64,000 nucleotides of DNA from Neoarius graeffei (GCF_027579695.1 NC_083587.1:51825021-51889020); one strand, 5' to 3'; shown: positions 10,386-36,410, counted from the first letter of the stretch. The notes: generated from the sequence alone by a model not told the origin. Program-made: numbers and translations.

Positions 10386-11625
10386 TATACCCGGAACAAA
10401 TTAGTAACAAGCTGAAAATTTCAGAATATATTCAGAATACCTTTAGGAATAACATACTAAAAGTCCCCGGAAATCCCCCTTGTGCTCTCTGAGAAATTCA
10501 AGATGGCGTCCAAAATGGCCGCCAAATGGAGATCTGCCCGTATCTCAGGCCCAAAACAAAATATTAATGCAATTAAAAGGTCAGAATACATGTTTTGTAG
10601 GGTAGGAGAGTAAATTCCAACATGTGTGTATTAATTACATTGTGTATTAACATTATATAATAACAATGTACACATTATTATAACAGTATATTTGTGTATA
10701 GTGTGGATCCATTGGTTACTCGTTCACTCCGTATCATCCTATTCTGTTCACAAAACAACAAACACAATTACTAGGGGTTGGAGCACTTATTTTCATTAAT
10801 ATTAATTAAAGTAAATTGGTGGTGTAAAATGAAAAATGGCATGTTAAAAGGTCATGCTGAGTTCAGTCATTTTTAAAAGGTCATGCTGAGTTTAGTCATT
10901 TTTTTGTCCGAACCATTGCTAGTAGTAAAGACTGGCGCTAGAAACTCAAAGATTAATTTTTTTCCACCCTTAAACAAGCTTGAATAAATTCCCTACTTCA
11001 TTGATGGTACAACAAAGGTCCAAGCATTACAACTGAGGCACTGAGAAGTGTTTAAGTCTACTCATTGTTTATAAGCAAGAGCTTTTATTGAGGCAGACCT
11101 TTTTGTCATGAAAGTCGCCGGAATGTTGAAGAAGTGTACTGAAACAGCTTGCCATTGTAGTTTTAGAAGATAGAGTTCTCAAATTTAATTTCCCTTTAAT
11201 ATTTTATCAAAGCTTAAAGATGCACTAAATATTAAGGAAATTGATGTCTAATTGTTGTCTTACATTATGTTCATGTATGTAGGTAGCCTACTAAGCTAAT
11301 CTGTCAATCATGTCAACCATCAAATTCCATGTAATTTCCACATTAATGACCTTGTAATCTTGGTTAATTTTAATTTTAACAGTGTGACAATGGTGAATTT
11401 GCATTGCTTGTATGAGAGAACATATAATTTAACCTTTTAATTGCATTTATATTATGTTTTATCCCTGAGATATTGAAAAATCTCCAATCGGTGGCCATTT
11501 TGGACGCCATCTTGAATTTCTCAGAGAGCACAAGGTGGATTCCCGGGGACTTTTAGTATGTTATTCCTAAGGGTATTCTGAACGTATTCTGAAAAATTCA
11601 GCTTGTTACTAATTTGTTCCGGGTT
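10386..11625. mobile_element. Long-TIR DNA element (~150-bp inverted arms)
   Basis: The left arm (CCCGGAACAAATTAGTAACA onward, to about 10540) is repeated inverted at about 11495-11625 (ending TGTTACTAATTTGTTCCGGG). The arms include CAAGATGGCGTCCAAAATGG, which holds a YY1-like AAGATGGC core. The interior has short direct repeats (AAGGTCATGCTGAGTT twice near 10850-10890) and no coding frame. Confidence 0.85.
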
Positions 11626-12076
11626 GGACTCAATTTTGAGCTAATGCTCTTAGGCTATTTCACCTTTCCACTCTTCTCGAAGTGGGCCACGCCCACTTTT
11701 AAACCCCATTGATTAAAACTTCCCCGCTCTGTTGATTTATGACTATAAATATAAATGATAAATGATAAATAAATGGACTAAAGAAATCTCTTTCAGACAT
11801 GTTTATGTTTATTCCAGAGGGAAAGTGCGTTCCACTGAGCTTCCACTGTCTGTACTTATTATTATTATTATTCGACTCTTACCTCTTACACTTTTCGAAC
11901 CTGAAACCTCCGAACCGAGGCTGACATACACACGCTGTCACAGGGGGCGACAGAATCAGAACCATGTTTATTGGCCAAGTATGTTCACACACAAGGTCAA
12001 GGTCACCAAAAGGTCAAAATCATTTTTTCACGATACCTTCCTTCGTATTCATCATAAGTGCTACTGCTGGCAACAC

Positions 12077-12078
<2 letters not shown>

Positions 12079-12111
<33 letters not shown>

Positions 12112-12142
12112 TATTATTATTATTATTATTATGATTATTATT
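12079..12142. repeat. (AAT)n/(ATT)n microsatellite hairpin
   Basis: An AAT run switches to an ATT run, giving a self-complementary microsatellite. Its poly-Ile open frame is spurious. Confidence 0.95.
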
Positions 12143-12149
12143 AAGACAC

Positions 12150-12500
12150 AATACTTTGACCAGAGTACAGTTTGTCTTACTCTATCCGCCTCTGATTGTG
12201 TAGAATTTTAGGAAATGTGATGAAAAATTCCTAAATGTTCTGCGGTCGGACCCCCAGACTCCCTGCCAGGTTTAGTGAGGGCCCCTCCCAGCGCTTTATT
12301 TTTACTGCCTTGGTAGCTCACTGGGCTGCATGTTGCTCTCTCCATCCTCCGGCCCCAGGTTCCAGTCTAGTGTGGGGTGACCCTCTGGTTTCTTTTTTCC
12401 TCCTCTTTGGAGGTCTTCATCCCTCAGTTTGCTTTCCAAGGCGTCTCTCGGCCCGATCCCCTGGTCAGCACCTTGTGCACATCAGTGTTTAGTTGGTTCT
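12150..12500 (+). repeat. Dispersed repeat R1, copy 2
   Basis: Matches 15475-15782 directly and 9295-9600 in reverse; see the entry at 9295. Confidence 0.85.
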
Positions 12501-12962
12501 GCACTTGGGTTCACTCCCCCAGTCTCAGTTCCTGGAGCAGTGGGTCGCGCTCCTTTCTTTAGGAGCCACGAATGGGGTTCGAGCCTGCGCCTGGACCAGT
12601 CCCCCATTACATCATCATCCATTATTCTCCTCCTACAGCAGTTTAATTACTGATGTTGTATCATGTGGGCGTGGTCTTCACCAGTCTGGAGGCTCAGGTT
12701 CTGACATGGCGGATTTACGAGTCCGATGCGAGACAGTTGATGCAGCACACAGACGCTTTAAAATCTCCCATGTGTTCTTCCCCCTGAGTCTGCTGTGTTC
12801 TCTGAGCAGCTTACTGTCATAAACATGACCTGTATTTCTATAAACATCACTCGTTCATCACTAATCGATGTTAATCATTGAGCTTTCGATGGTGTTCGGT
12901 GTTGAATGTCAAACTAAAATTCCATTTGATTGAGGTGGAATTTTCGAACTGATCATTTGAGC

Positions 12963-14955
12963 GGATTTACAGTGCAGCACCTTTACTGCTGTTTCTGTGT
13001 GAGTCGTTTACACCAAGAGAGAGACACAGACCATTTGTGCAGCTTTTTTCAATTGAGTTTATTTTTGCAAAAGTTTCTCATTTCCAGTCAGGGCGTGTCG
13101 ATGTGACTGAGGGACGACCTGAAAGAGAAAAGCAGAGGAGAGATTATTTTAGAACAATAATCATCAAACCTTTTATCCTGGTGTATAATATTCCCATTGC
13201 ACTATTCTAGATCATATTACTGCGTTCAAAAGTATTCGCTCCACATGTGCTTTGCTTAGTAGCGAGCTCGTGAGGTAGTGAACAAGACCCATTCTGTAAG
13301 ACATTACAAATATGACTGTGACTCACTGAGCTCCCTGACCACTGCACCCGTCTCCTTCTCCTCAACCTTCTACTTTGCCTCCAGCATGTCATCCACCTGC
13401 CCCTCATCCTTTTGGAACCCCATTTCCTCTATTAGTTCTCCCCAAGGGAGTAACATTGGAGTTGGGGGTCTGGATGGGATTGGGTCGACGCTGTCCATTC
13501 TCTCGCCCCACATCAGTGCCTTTGGACTTGGGGTTCTGGAGGACAAAGGCTCCTCAATGCCCACAGTTTCAGGTGGCAGACTGGAGGTGGGTTGAGGTTC
13601 GGGCTCTGATTCAGCTGGTGCTGGTGGTTCTGGTGCCACATGTAGATCAGGACAAGGAGATAAAATGGAACGTTAAGACAGAGAAAACATTACAACATTA
13701 AAGAATTGTGCAAAGGAACCAACAGCGGAAAATTGAGATTTTAATCTTGTTTACCGAGTGTGAGCATGTCAGGGACATGAGCCTGAGCAGTGATCACACA
13801 GCCATTGTCTCCACATCCACCTTCAGGTGGTGTCACAGGAGACACAGCGTTTCCTCCCAGAATCTCCTCCTGGACGGACGGGACATGGCGTTCGTTCATC
13901 CCCATCATTGCGGGTGGAGGGTAGTAGGAGGCGGATCTCAGAACGGGGTGGGATGGGGGGTAGAACTGGTCTGGCATGATGAAGTAGGTCGGGGGGTAGA
14001 ACTGCGGTGGTAGGATGGGGTAGAACAGGGGGTTGAAGTGAGCAGCCTGAGACTGGAACTGAAGAAAGAAAAAGTTGGATTTTAGAGAAACACGTTATTT
14101 CTTCAGGAACGAGGTCCAGAAAGAAATGAACAGGTCCATACTGAGGCCTACTGATGAAATAATTCCATTTCTCTGAATAAACAGGTCTGGATATATTACT
14201 GATTGGACTGTATCTTCTGCTTCTGAGTTAAATCATTGTGTCCAAGGCTTTAGCGCTCCTGAGCAGACAATAGGCTACTTGTCTTACTGAATATTACAAC
14301 GAGAAAATCCCAGTGGTTCTGTCATATGAACCCTGACCATCAAATTTACTCAACATCGCCATCTTCAGAAGGGCATCTGGTTACAACTTACCATTTTCGA
14401 TAGAGGATGGTGTAAAGCGTGAAAAGTGAAGTTTGAAGACAGAAAGATGTGAAGCGTTGAGTGAGAGATGTGAAGTGTGAACTGTGGAGTGTGGAATGGA
14501 GTGTGTGTGTCATATATATGTATCGTTTCAGGATTCCGTTCTTTGAAGTTTGAATTCCGTTCTGTTTTTGTTTAAATTGTCCAGCATGAAAAACTTCATC
14601 ATAGCTCCGCCCCCTTTACAATGTCTTACAGTAACTGTACGTAACCGTACTGTGTTTATGTTCATAACCACATCACACAATGTGCCGAGGCTTTAAGATA
14701 TGAGCGGCTCAGCCCCAAGAGGCCTCACTCAAATCTTTTTGCATTCAAAATTCACACTCAATTTTTTCCAAGCTCTCAAAATCAAAACGCCCTCGAATAT
14801 TTTCACATTTGTGTCTTGGTGCTTTAATCATGACCAACACATCTGAGTGAATCTCAGGATTCGCTGATTTATAAGAACAACAGTGTGGATTCATGGAGTG
14901 AAGTGGAGTTTTGGGTTTGTCCCCTCCCCATGCTGGTTTTTGTCACAGTGATGTT
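12963..14955. repeat. Segmental duplication, copy B
   Basis: Partner of 1106-4402 without the hAT-like insert. It contains the second copy of the Pro/Tyr-rich gene with promoter and poly(A) signal. The outer sequences are unrelated, so the unit is about 2 kb. Confidence 0.93.
13370..14394 (-). CDS. Unknown Pro/Tyr-rich 188-aa protein, paralogue B (3 coding exons)
   Basis: The exon plan is the same as in copy A: ATG 14392-14394, exon 13755-14058 and exon 13370-13629, again 567 nt in frame. By eye 13 of 188 residues differ from A (for example RPAS/RSAS, CVDDG/CGDNG, HATDV/HVPDM, GEIM/GERM, EAN/EAK), with only about three silent changes. Splice sites, TATA-like box (14511-14520) and AATAAA (13058-13063) are kept. 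As in A, coding-like text continues in frame past the TAG to a GTGAGT donor. The function is unknown. That both copies keep all signals argues that they are expressed or very recent. Confidence 0.6.
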
Positions 14956-15474
14956 ACGGCAGGTGAGGTCTGCTGAGCTGCCGCTGTCCCCACAAGCCTC
15001 CTACCTTCTCTCACAGTGTGTTCCTTTAACCCCCTGGTTGAAAACAGTGGCCCTGGCTTTGTCTCATGGCTTCATAAATAAAATACTTCATTTTTTAATC
15101 GGACAGAATAAACCCTGGTGGCTGTTCATGGACTTTGACAGACAGTCCAAGCGTAACCTTGTGTTTTTCTAGATGTGGACGACCTGCTGAGATCAGCTTC
15201 ACTGCTTGACCTGTTTAACATGAACAAAGGTTTTGGAAAGACAAATCAATTATACTTGATTAAAAGAATGATTTCATGTTGTTTTATAAATATTTTTTCT
15301 TCTCAGTGTAATATAATTTGTGACCAGAGGCTGATGATAATGTGATGTTGTCCTGAAGCAGGTCGCATTCCATTACAGGAGCTTCAAAAGAATTAAGTCA
15401 AGTAAATTTAAACATCATAATTACTATGTGTAAGGATTTATTATTATTATTATTATTAAGTTACAACACTTTGA
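14956..15474. other. No gene seen
   Basis: Non-repetitive sequence after the duplication end, with a short match to 4783-4835 near 15222 and an ATT tract at 15440-15460. The open frame over 14885-15172 has no recognisable features. Confidence 0.5.
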
Positions 15475-15782
15475 CCCGAGTACAGTTTTTGCTTCCTCTA
15501 CCCGCCTCTGATTGTGTAGAATTTTAGGAAATGCGATGAAAAATTCCTAAATGTTCTGCGGTCGGACCCCCAGACTCCCTGCCAGGTTTAGTGAGGGCCC
15601 CTCCCAGTGCTTTATTTTTACTGCCTTGGTAGCTCACTGGGCTGCATGTTGCTCTCTCTGTCCTCCGGCCCCAGGTTCCAGTCTAGTGTGGGGTGACCCT
15701 CTGGTTTCTTTTTCCTCCTCTTTGGAGGTGTTCATCCCTCAGTTTGCTTTCCAAGGCGTCTCTCGGCCCGATCCCTTGGTCA
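15475..15782 (+). repeat. Dispersed repeat R1, copy 3 (truncated)
   Basis: Same as 12150-12490 but ends at CCGATCCCTTGGTCA. One of three copies in the window. Confidence 0.85.
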
Positions 15783-16034
15783 TAACACAAGTATATGTCG
15801 CACAGCACTTCCTTCATAAAGCTTGGGATTCTTTTTGACGTGTGATTACACTTACCGTGTAATTGAAATAAATAATTAAATAAGCCTAACTGTACAGAAT
15901 GTAAAGGTATGGAAATGAGCCTATTGTTTATTTAAAAACATTGAACTGATATCTGTTCAATACTGACGGTGGTTTGTTGACTATTAGCAGTAAAAGACTT
16001 GTGAAACGTAAAGGCAGTCTCATAGGTTCAATAC

Positions 16035-16040
16035 TTTAAT
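16035..16040 (-). terminator. Likely MRPL32 poly(A) signal
   Basis: ATTAAA on the minus strand about 50 nt after the MRPL32 stop codon. It is a common variant signal. Confidence 0.5.
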
Positions 16041-16088
16041 ATTGAGGATATTATATACAAAAAAAAAAAAAAAAACCACCTCAGTAAA

Positions 16089-18515
16089 TTACAGGTTAAA
16101 CCAGGAGGGACGTTTTCTGCTTCGCTCCACTATTCTCTTTTCCTTGTCTACGTCACGAGGAGCTTCGCTCTCATACAGAACCACAGTCTCCGCAGTGGGT
16201 GCGTTGTGAGGACGGCCTTCCATGATTTCAATCTGCTTCCGAATTCTGGATGTCTCCTTTTGGACCTTCTCATAGCAAAACCCACAGAGAACATGCTTCT
16301 GTTTTAGGTTCCCACACTCTAGACATGGCTCGATGTTCATCTGGGGAAAATAAATGGGTTTATGTTAAAGAACGGTGAGGGTCTGATTTTGAGCCAATAA
16401 TGTGCCTGGTATTTTTTCTTCAAGGCCACAATTCAATATTAAAGGGCTGATGACACGAACATGACTCTATGCAATTCCTTAAATAAACTATACAACATGG
16501 CAAACGTTAGATTTCTGTTATAATTACGTGAAAAGAAGCTGTTGTTACGCAAATATTCAACTTTTAATTGCACAGCGCAAGAAAACTGGGTCCGTGGCTC
16601 GCGGCTATGTTGTGACGTCAGCGGGAGAACACGCTGCGGTTCACTGGCTGTTCTACTCTGGTTCTACTCAATGGAAATGGCGCATGAAAACACCGGTTAA
16701 ACTCTCTAGTGCTAGCTCTTCCTCTTCTGGGAGTCTAGAATTGTGTTGATCTCTTCCGAATAGAATCTATGATAGCCTACCCTCTTTACCCTTTGCCTCT
16801 CGTTGCTAGGCGGCAGTTACATGAAAGCCGCAAGCTTTCACAAGCAAATACATGACTGATATCACGCCGACTTTATGATTATCATGTAGAATCTATAGCT
16901 CTACATACCTTTATCTTATGTCATTTCACAACACATGTTCCAACAGGAGGACTGTCTTTGGATCCGGCATAGCTACTAGTAGACCCCCTCCGGAATACTG
17001 GCAGTGTTGCCAGACTGGGAGGTTTCCTGCCCAGTTGGGTGGTTTCAAGTGCATTTTGGTGGGTTTTGAACATATTTTGGGCTGGAAAACTTCAGCTGTA
17101 TCTGGCAACACATACTGCTGATGTTTTCCAGCCCAAAATATGTTCAAAACCCACCAAAATGCACTTGAAACCGCCCAATTGGGCAGGAAACCTCCCAATC
17201 TGGCAACACTGTGTAGGTACTGCTGATGGTAGTAAAACACGTTTGTGCTGAACTGAACACCCAAGAGATTCTTTTAAGCTGGGAAGGGTGTCAAAACAAT
17301 CCAAATCGAAGTGTTCAGAGCACAGGACGGATGTTGGTGAGGGCTCCCACTTGTCACGAGTGCGCCTGACTTGCTTCACCCACTTCGCATGCAGCTCGGG
17401 ATCTCTGGGAAACTTGAATAAACTTACCCCATCCTTGTGGGTTTTGGAGCAAAAGACGGCAACACAACGCGATAATGTCTAATAAAAATACTAATAATGA
17501 TAAACTGAACACCTGTCGCATCAACAACAAACTGGTAAGTTAGGAGGAAGGTTCTTTCGCTGATGTCATATAGCTCCTCCTCCTCCTTCGTCTCCTGGGT
17601 GCTGCAGCCCCATCAAATTTGCCCAAATAGCCGCGTTTATCATCATAACTTGTAAAATAGGCACCTTCGTGAATTAATATATGGATCATCGGGAATTACT
17701 TTTTATGTTATAAAACATGGCCAAAGATGTCAAAAACATGTCATCAGCACTTTAAATAATAAAACATTTAAATCTCAGTCTTACCTTGACTTTAAGGAGT
17801 TTATTTGGATTCCGTCTCCTGCAGCGATTCACCTCGATGGTGCGTCTCTTTTTAGGTGCTGCCATCCAGAAGATGCTGTCCAGGAAACTGGGCTCAGAGC
17901 TGTCATCATCTCTAATGTGCTGTGGTTGAGGAAGAAGGCTGGGTCCATGCACTGCCAGAGCTGGACCTAGGGAGAAAAAAAATCCAAAAATTATAAAGGA
18001 ACATTATTATTATTATTATTTTTTTTTTTTGGGGGGGGGGGGGGGGAACATATGATGAAGTATTACCCCTCTGGTACATGATTAGATTCACATTTAGATC
18101 TCGCAGACTAATAACCGACATAATCAATAATTCTGGAGTAAATTTGACTTCTGCCAGTAACACAGAGGGTTGCCAGATTGAAACTAATACCTCCAGATCC
18201 AATCATGGTTTACAATCTCTTGTTGAATATTAAACACCTCATGATATTTCTATCTCAACGAAAAATGTTTTATTTTGTGCTTGATAGAATAGAACTAATT
18301 TAATAAACGCGAAAATATATAACGTCTTTATAAAGTCACACTCTGGCAACCTTATTGCACAGCATGCTGCCCTTCCATGTCGTCTTATTCAATATTTCTT
18401 AAAGTTACACGCCTTACTTACATAAATTCCTGTCAAACCCTGCAGTCTGTATTAAACTGGACTCCAGTTGTTGTAAAGAAAGTCTGAGAAACCGTAAAAA
18501 TCCTGTCAGCGCCAT
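16089..18515 (-). CDS. mrpl32: Mitochondrial ribosomal protein bL32m (3 exons, complete)
   Basis: Component of the mitoribosome large subunit, imported to the matrix and processed by the m-AAA protease in known species. Exons (minus): 18422-18515, 17785-17966 and 16089-16340, totalling 528 nt or 175 codons plus stop (human is 188). Exon 1 gives a basic, amphipathic presequence ([20 protein letters not shown]). Exon 2 has the conserved [20 protein letters not shown] and [14 protein letters not shown]. Exon 3 has the zinc ribbon CLEC-x9-CGFC and ends RKRPSWFNL, as in vertebrate orthologues. All splice sites are GT-AG. It lies head-to-head with PSMA2, as in human. Intron 2 (1444 bp) is about 90% transposon (16443-17751). 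I see nothing broken in the gene. Confidence 0.96.
16443..17751. mobile_element. TTAA-flanked Kolobok-like element with THAP domain, inside MRPL32 intron 2
   Basis: TTAA flanks both ends (16439-16442 and 17752-17755). The ends are inverted repeats AGGGCTGATGACACG / rc AGTGCTGATGACATG. On the minus strand (about 17215-17470) lies a THAP zinc finger: [43 protein letters not shown] and LLPSAVP, covering the C2-CH residues and the AVP box. No transposase remains. TTAA plus THAP fits the Kolobok superfamily. A paired hAT-like mini-element is nested at 17002-17211, directly after the THAP end. Confidence 0.82.
17002..17211. mobile_element. Paired (head-to-head) hAT-like mini-MITEs
   Basis: Two ~100-bp units in opposite orientation start and end CAGTGTTGCCAGA / TCTGGCAACACTG and share AACATATTTTGGGCTGGAAA. 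They are the same family as the single 91-bp copies at 25534-25624 and 52649-52739. Here each unit has an extra short segment. Confidence 0.8.
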
Positions 18516-18884
18516 AATACCGTATCCTCAACCCAACGCACATACTACAACATCCTCACGGTCACTTAGCTTAAAAAAAAAGGACCAACCACGCATGCGC
18601 AGTGTCCTAATAGTGTATTTTGGATGTTGTAGTTCTAAAAATGTGAATTCTACTTCATGAATGGCGTGTACGTAAAATTTACGACGATACTTGACTCTAC
18701 AAATATTCATTACTGAGTTACATATAAAAATTATAAAAGCAAAGAATTATTAAGTAGACCATTATAGGTCGGGCGGGTTTTTTAAACATAGTTTGACTAC
18801 ATTACCCATAATGCTCTTTGTAAGATAGCCGGCCAACCATTTCGATCAAATATATGGCGTCACTTCCTGGACCGTGAAACAGCA
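18516..18884. promoter_or_regulatory. Bidirectional MRPL32/PSMA2 promoter
   Basis: Only 369 bp separate the two start codons. Within it CACGCATGCGCAG (18590-18602) is a near-consensus NRF1 site, and ACTACATTACCCATAATGC (18796-18814) is a close match to the ZNF143/Staf (SBS) motif. There is no TATA box. NRF1 and ZNF143 sites are typical of housekeeping bidirectional promoters. The head-to-head order matches human. Confidence 0.8.
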
Positions 18885-33573
<14,689 letters not shown>

Positions 33574-33651
33574 ATTCAACCAAACACTGATTTCATTTTG
33601 CATTCATTTCTTCAGAAAAGGTTCATTGTAGTGGATTTTTTTTTAACTTGA

Positions 33652-33657
33652 AATAAA
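33652..33657 (+). terminator. PSMA2 poly(A) signal
   Basis: AATAAA in an AATAAATAAATAAA run, about 80 nt after the TAA stop. Confidence 0.7.
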
Positions 33658-35118
33658 TAAATAAATAAACTACCTGAATTGAATTGAATTAAATTTACAA
33701 TCATTGTAGATACATTACATCATTTACACATTACCATGATATCTAGGGCATAATTAACAAAATTTACAGCAATAAAAAAAAGTTCATTATGTACAGTGGT
33801 GCTTGAAAGTTTGTGAACCCTTTAGAATTTTCTATATTTCTGCATAAATATGACCTAAAACAACATCAGATTTTTCACACAAGTCCTAAAAGTAGATAAA
33901 GAGAACCCAGTTAAACAAATGAGACAAAAATATTATACTTGGTCATTTATTTATTGAGGAAAATGATCCAATATTACATATCTGTGAGTGGCAAAAGTAT
34001 GTGAACCTCTAGGATTAGCAGTTAATTTGAAGGTGAAATTAGAGTCAGGTGTTTTCAATCAATGGGACGACAATCAGGTGTGAGTGGGCACCCTGTTTTA
34101 TTTAAAGAACAGGGATCTATCAAAGTCTGATCTTCACAACACATGTTTGTGGAAGTGTATCATGGCACGAACAAAGGAGATTTCTGAGGACCTCAGAAAA
34201 AGAGTTGTTGATGCTCATCAGGCTGGAAAAGGTTACAAAACCATCTCTAAAGAGTTTGGACTCCACCAATCCATAGTCAGACAGATTGTGTACAAATGGA
34301 GGAAATTCAAGACCATTGTTACCCTCCCCAGGAGTGGTTGACCAACAAAGATGACTCCAAGAGCAAGGCGTGTAATAGTCAGCAAGGTCACAAAGGACCC
34401 CAGGGTAACTTCTAAGCAACTGAAGGCCTCTCTCACATTGGCTAATGTTAATGTTCATGAGTCCACCATCAGGAGAATACTGAACAACAATGGTGTGCAT
34501 GGCAGGATTGCAAGGAGAAAGCCACTGCTCTCCAAAAAGAACACTGCTGCTCGTCTGCAGTTTGCTAAAGATCACGTGGACAAGCCAGAAGGCCATTGGA
34601 AAAATGTTTTGTGGACGGATGAGACCAAAATAGAATTTTTTGGTTTAAATGAGAAGCGTTATGTTTGGAGAAAGGAAAACACTGCATTCCAGCATAAGAA
34701 CCTTATCCCATCTGTGAAACATGGTGGTGGTAGTATCATGGTTTGGGCCTGTTTTGCTGCATCTGGGCCAGGACGGCTTGCCATCTTTGATGGAACAATG
34801 AATTCTGAATTATACCAGCGAATTCTAAAGGAAAATGTCAGGACATCTGTCCATGAACTGAATCTCAAGAGAAGGTGGGTCATGCAGCAAGACAATGACC
34901 CTAAGCACACAAGTCGTTCTACCAAAGAATGGTTAAAGAAGAATAAAGTGAATGTTTTGGAATGGCCAAGTCAAAGTCCTGACCTTAATCCAATCGAAAT
35001 GTTGTGGAAGGACCTGAAGTGAGCAGTTCATGTGAGGAAACCCACCAACATCCCAGAGTTGAAGCTGTTCTGTACGGAGGAATGGGCTAAAATTCCTCCA
35101 AGCCAGTGTGCAGGACTG

Positions 35119-36009
35119 TAGCCTAGTAAACTAGACCCACCCGCCTAGCGGCCAAAAATATTTTTGCCTACGAGTGGGTCTAGCCTCGCACCATATCAAC
35201 AAAACACCCCGGGCATCAAATCGTGCCCGCCAATCACAACGCAAGGTTTTTGTTTGGATTCTTTGGGCGGGCTTTTGCAGGAGTGACGACAAGGCTGTGC
35301 GACGCTGTAGAAAGCACAACAGGAAAGATGGCTACGGCTAGTGAACAGCGCGCGTTTGACTCAGCTTTGGAATCAGTTTTAGAAGAATTAGACTTGGAGT
35401 TTTCGTTGAAACATGAGCAGGAAGAGGCTCTCCGCTCATTCCTTTTCAAGAAGGACGTTTTCGCTGTTTTGCCGACCGGCTATGGCAAAAGTCTGATCTA
35501 CCAGCTGGCTCCACTCGTAGCCAAAAGGATGGGCTAGTTTGTGCAGTACGAAGAATTAATAAACAGCTTTGAAACATTACTTTTTGATTGTTTCTTATTT
35601 TCCCGTTATTTTAAATTTAAGGGAAATTATTTCACCAAACACCACTAAATAAAAACTCTCAAACAGTTTAAGCAAACCCTTGAAAAACACTTGGAAAAAA
35701 AAAAAAAGAGTGTATGTTAAGTATGTGGTACAGACTCCAAACTTGTGGTCATTATCTCCAAACTTCTTAATATCTAGAACCTGTTTATTAATTAATACGC
35801 ATTTTGAAAAATTATTTTAAGGTCTCCCCCACTGCTTTCTGTCGCTCTGACTACGTCACAGTCACTGTTGCGCTGATTGGTCAGAGCGTTGGCCTATACG
35901 CACAGAGACAGTTTGAAAGACAAACGGGTTGTTCCTACCCACACCCTTCGGAAATGTCTACGACCGAGACCAGACTAAATATTCACATTTAGTCTGGCTT
36001 GCCAGGCTA
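35119..36009 (+). mobile_element. 891-bp DNA element with perfect 9-bp TSD carrying a RecQ-like helicase fragment (AcademH-like?)
   Basis: Inserted in the Tc1 transposase. TSD GCAGGACTG occurs at 35110-35118 and 36010-36018. Imperfect TIRs TAGCCTAGTAAACTAGAC / rc TAGCCTGGCAAGCCAGAC. Inside is a 69-codon helicase start. A 9-bp TSD plus a superfamily II helicase fits my memory of AcademH transposons; this needs checking. Confidence 0.85.
35328..35537 (+). pseudogene. RecQ-like helicase N-terminal fragment
   Basis: 69 codons: MATASEQRAFDSALESVL, then FSLKHEQEEALRSFLFKKD (Q-motif region) and VFAVLPTGYGKSLIYQL (Walker A, motif I), ending VAKRMG then TAG. Motifs II-VI are absent, so there is no complete ATPase. 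It lies within the 35119-36009 element, so it is transposon cargo rather than a host helicase gene. Confidence 0.85.
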
Positions 36010-36319
36010 GCAGGACTGATCAACAGTTACCGCAAACGTTTAGTTGCAGTTATTGCTGCACAAGGGGGTCACACCAGATACTGAAAGCAAAGGTTCACAT
36101 ACTTTTGCCACTCACAGATGTATGTAATATTGGATCATTTTCCTCAGTAAATAAATGACCAAATATAATATTTTTGTCTCGTTTGTTTAACTGGGTTCTC
36201 TTTATCCACTTTTAGGACTTGTGTGAAAAATCTGATGTTGTTTTAGGTCATATTTATGCAGAAATATAGAAAATTCTAAAGGGTTCACAAACTTTCAAGC
36301 ACCACTGTATAAGTGATGC

Positions 36320-36323
<4 letters not shown>

Positions 36324-36391
<68 letters not shown>

Positions 36392-36410
36392 ATATATATA
36401 TATATATAAA
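36324..36410. repeat. (AC)n(GT)n(AT)n microsatellite
   Basis: An AC run followed by a GT run then an AT run forms a self-complementary repeat just outside the Tc1 right end. Confidence 0.95.

Larger units (their letters stand above)
34162..36084 (+). pseudogene. Tc1-like DD34E transposase (two in-frame stops, one insertion)
   Basis: The frame starts MARTKEISEDLRKRVVDAHQ (paired-like HTH), continues through STIRRILNNNGVHGR, and has the catalytic WTDETKIEF, DNDPKHT and PDLNPIE (DD34E). A TGA at 34339-34341 interrupts the DNA-binding linker. A second TGA at 35020-35022 stands where the family has Trp (WKDLKW). The 891-bp insertion then splits the C-terminus, which resumes at about 36010 (AGLINSYRKRLVAVIAAQGG) and stops at 36084. 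The protein would be inactive. It is a plain DNA transposon gene, not a host gene. Confidence 0.93.
33794..36307 (+). mobile_element. Tc1-like transposon, near full length, interrupted
   Basis: TIRs CAGTGGTGCTTGAAAGTTTG and its complement at the other end, about 200 bp long, with TA at both outer sides. It encodes a DD34E transposase and is split by the element at 35119-36009; without it the element is about 1.6 kb, the usual Tc1 size. Confidence 0.95.

Noticed and set aside
11762-12211. 149-codon frame with poly-Ile
   Set aside because: Translated AAT/ATT microsatellite.
35223-35537. Host RECQL gene exon
   Set aside because: It lies between 9-bp target duplications inside a Tc1 element, so it is transposon cargo.
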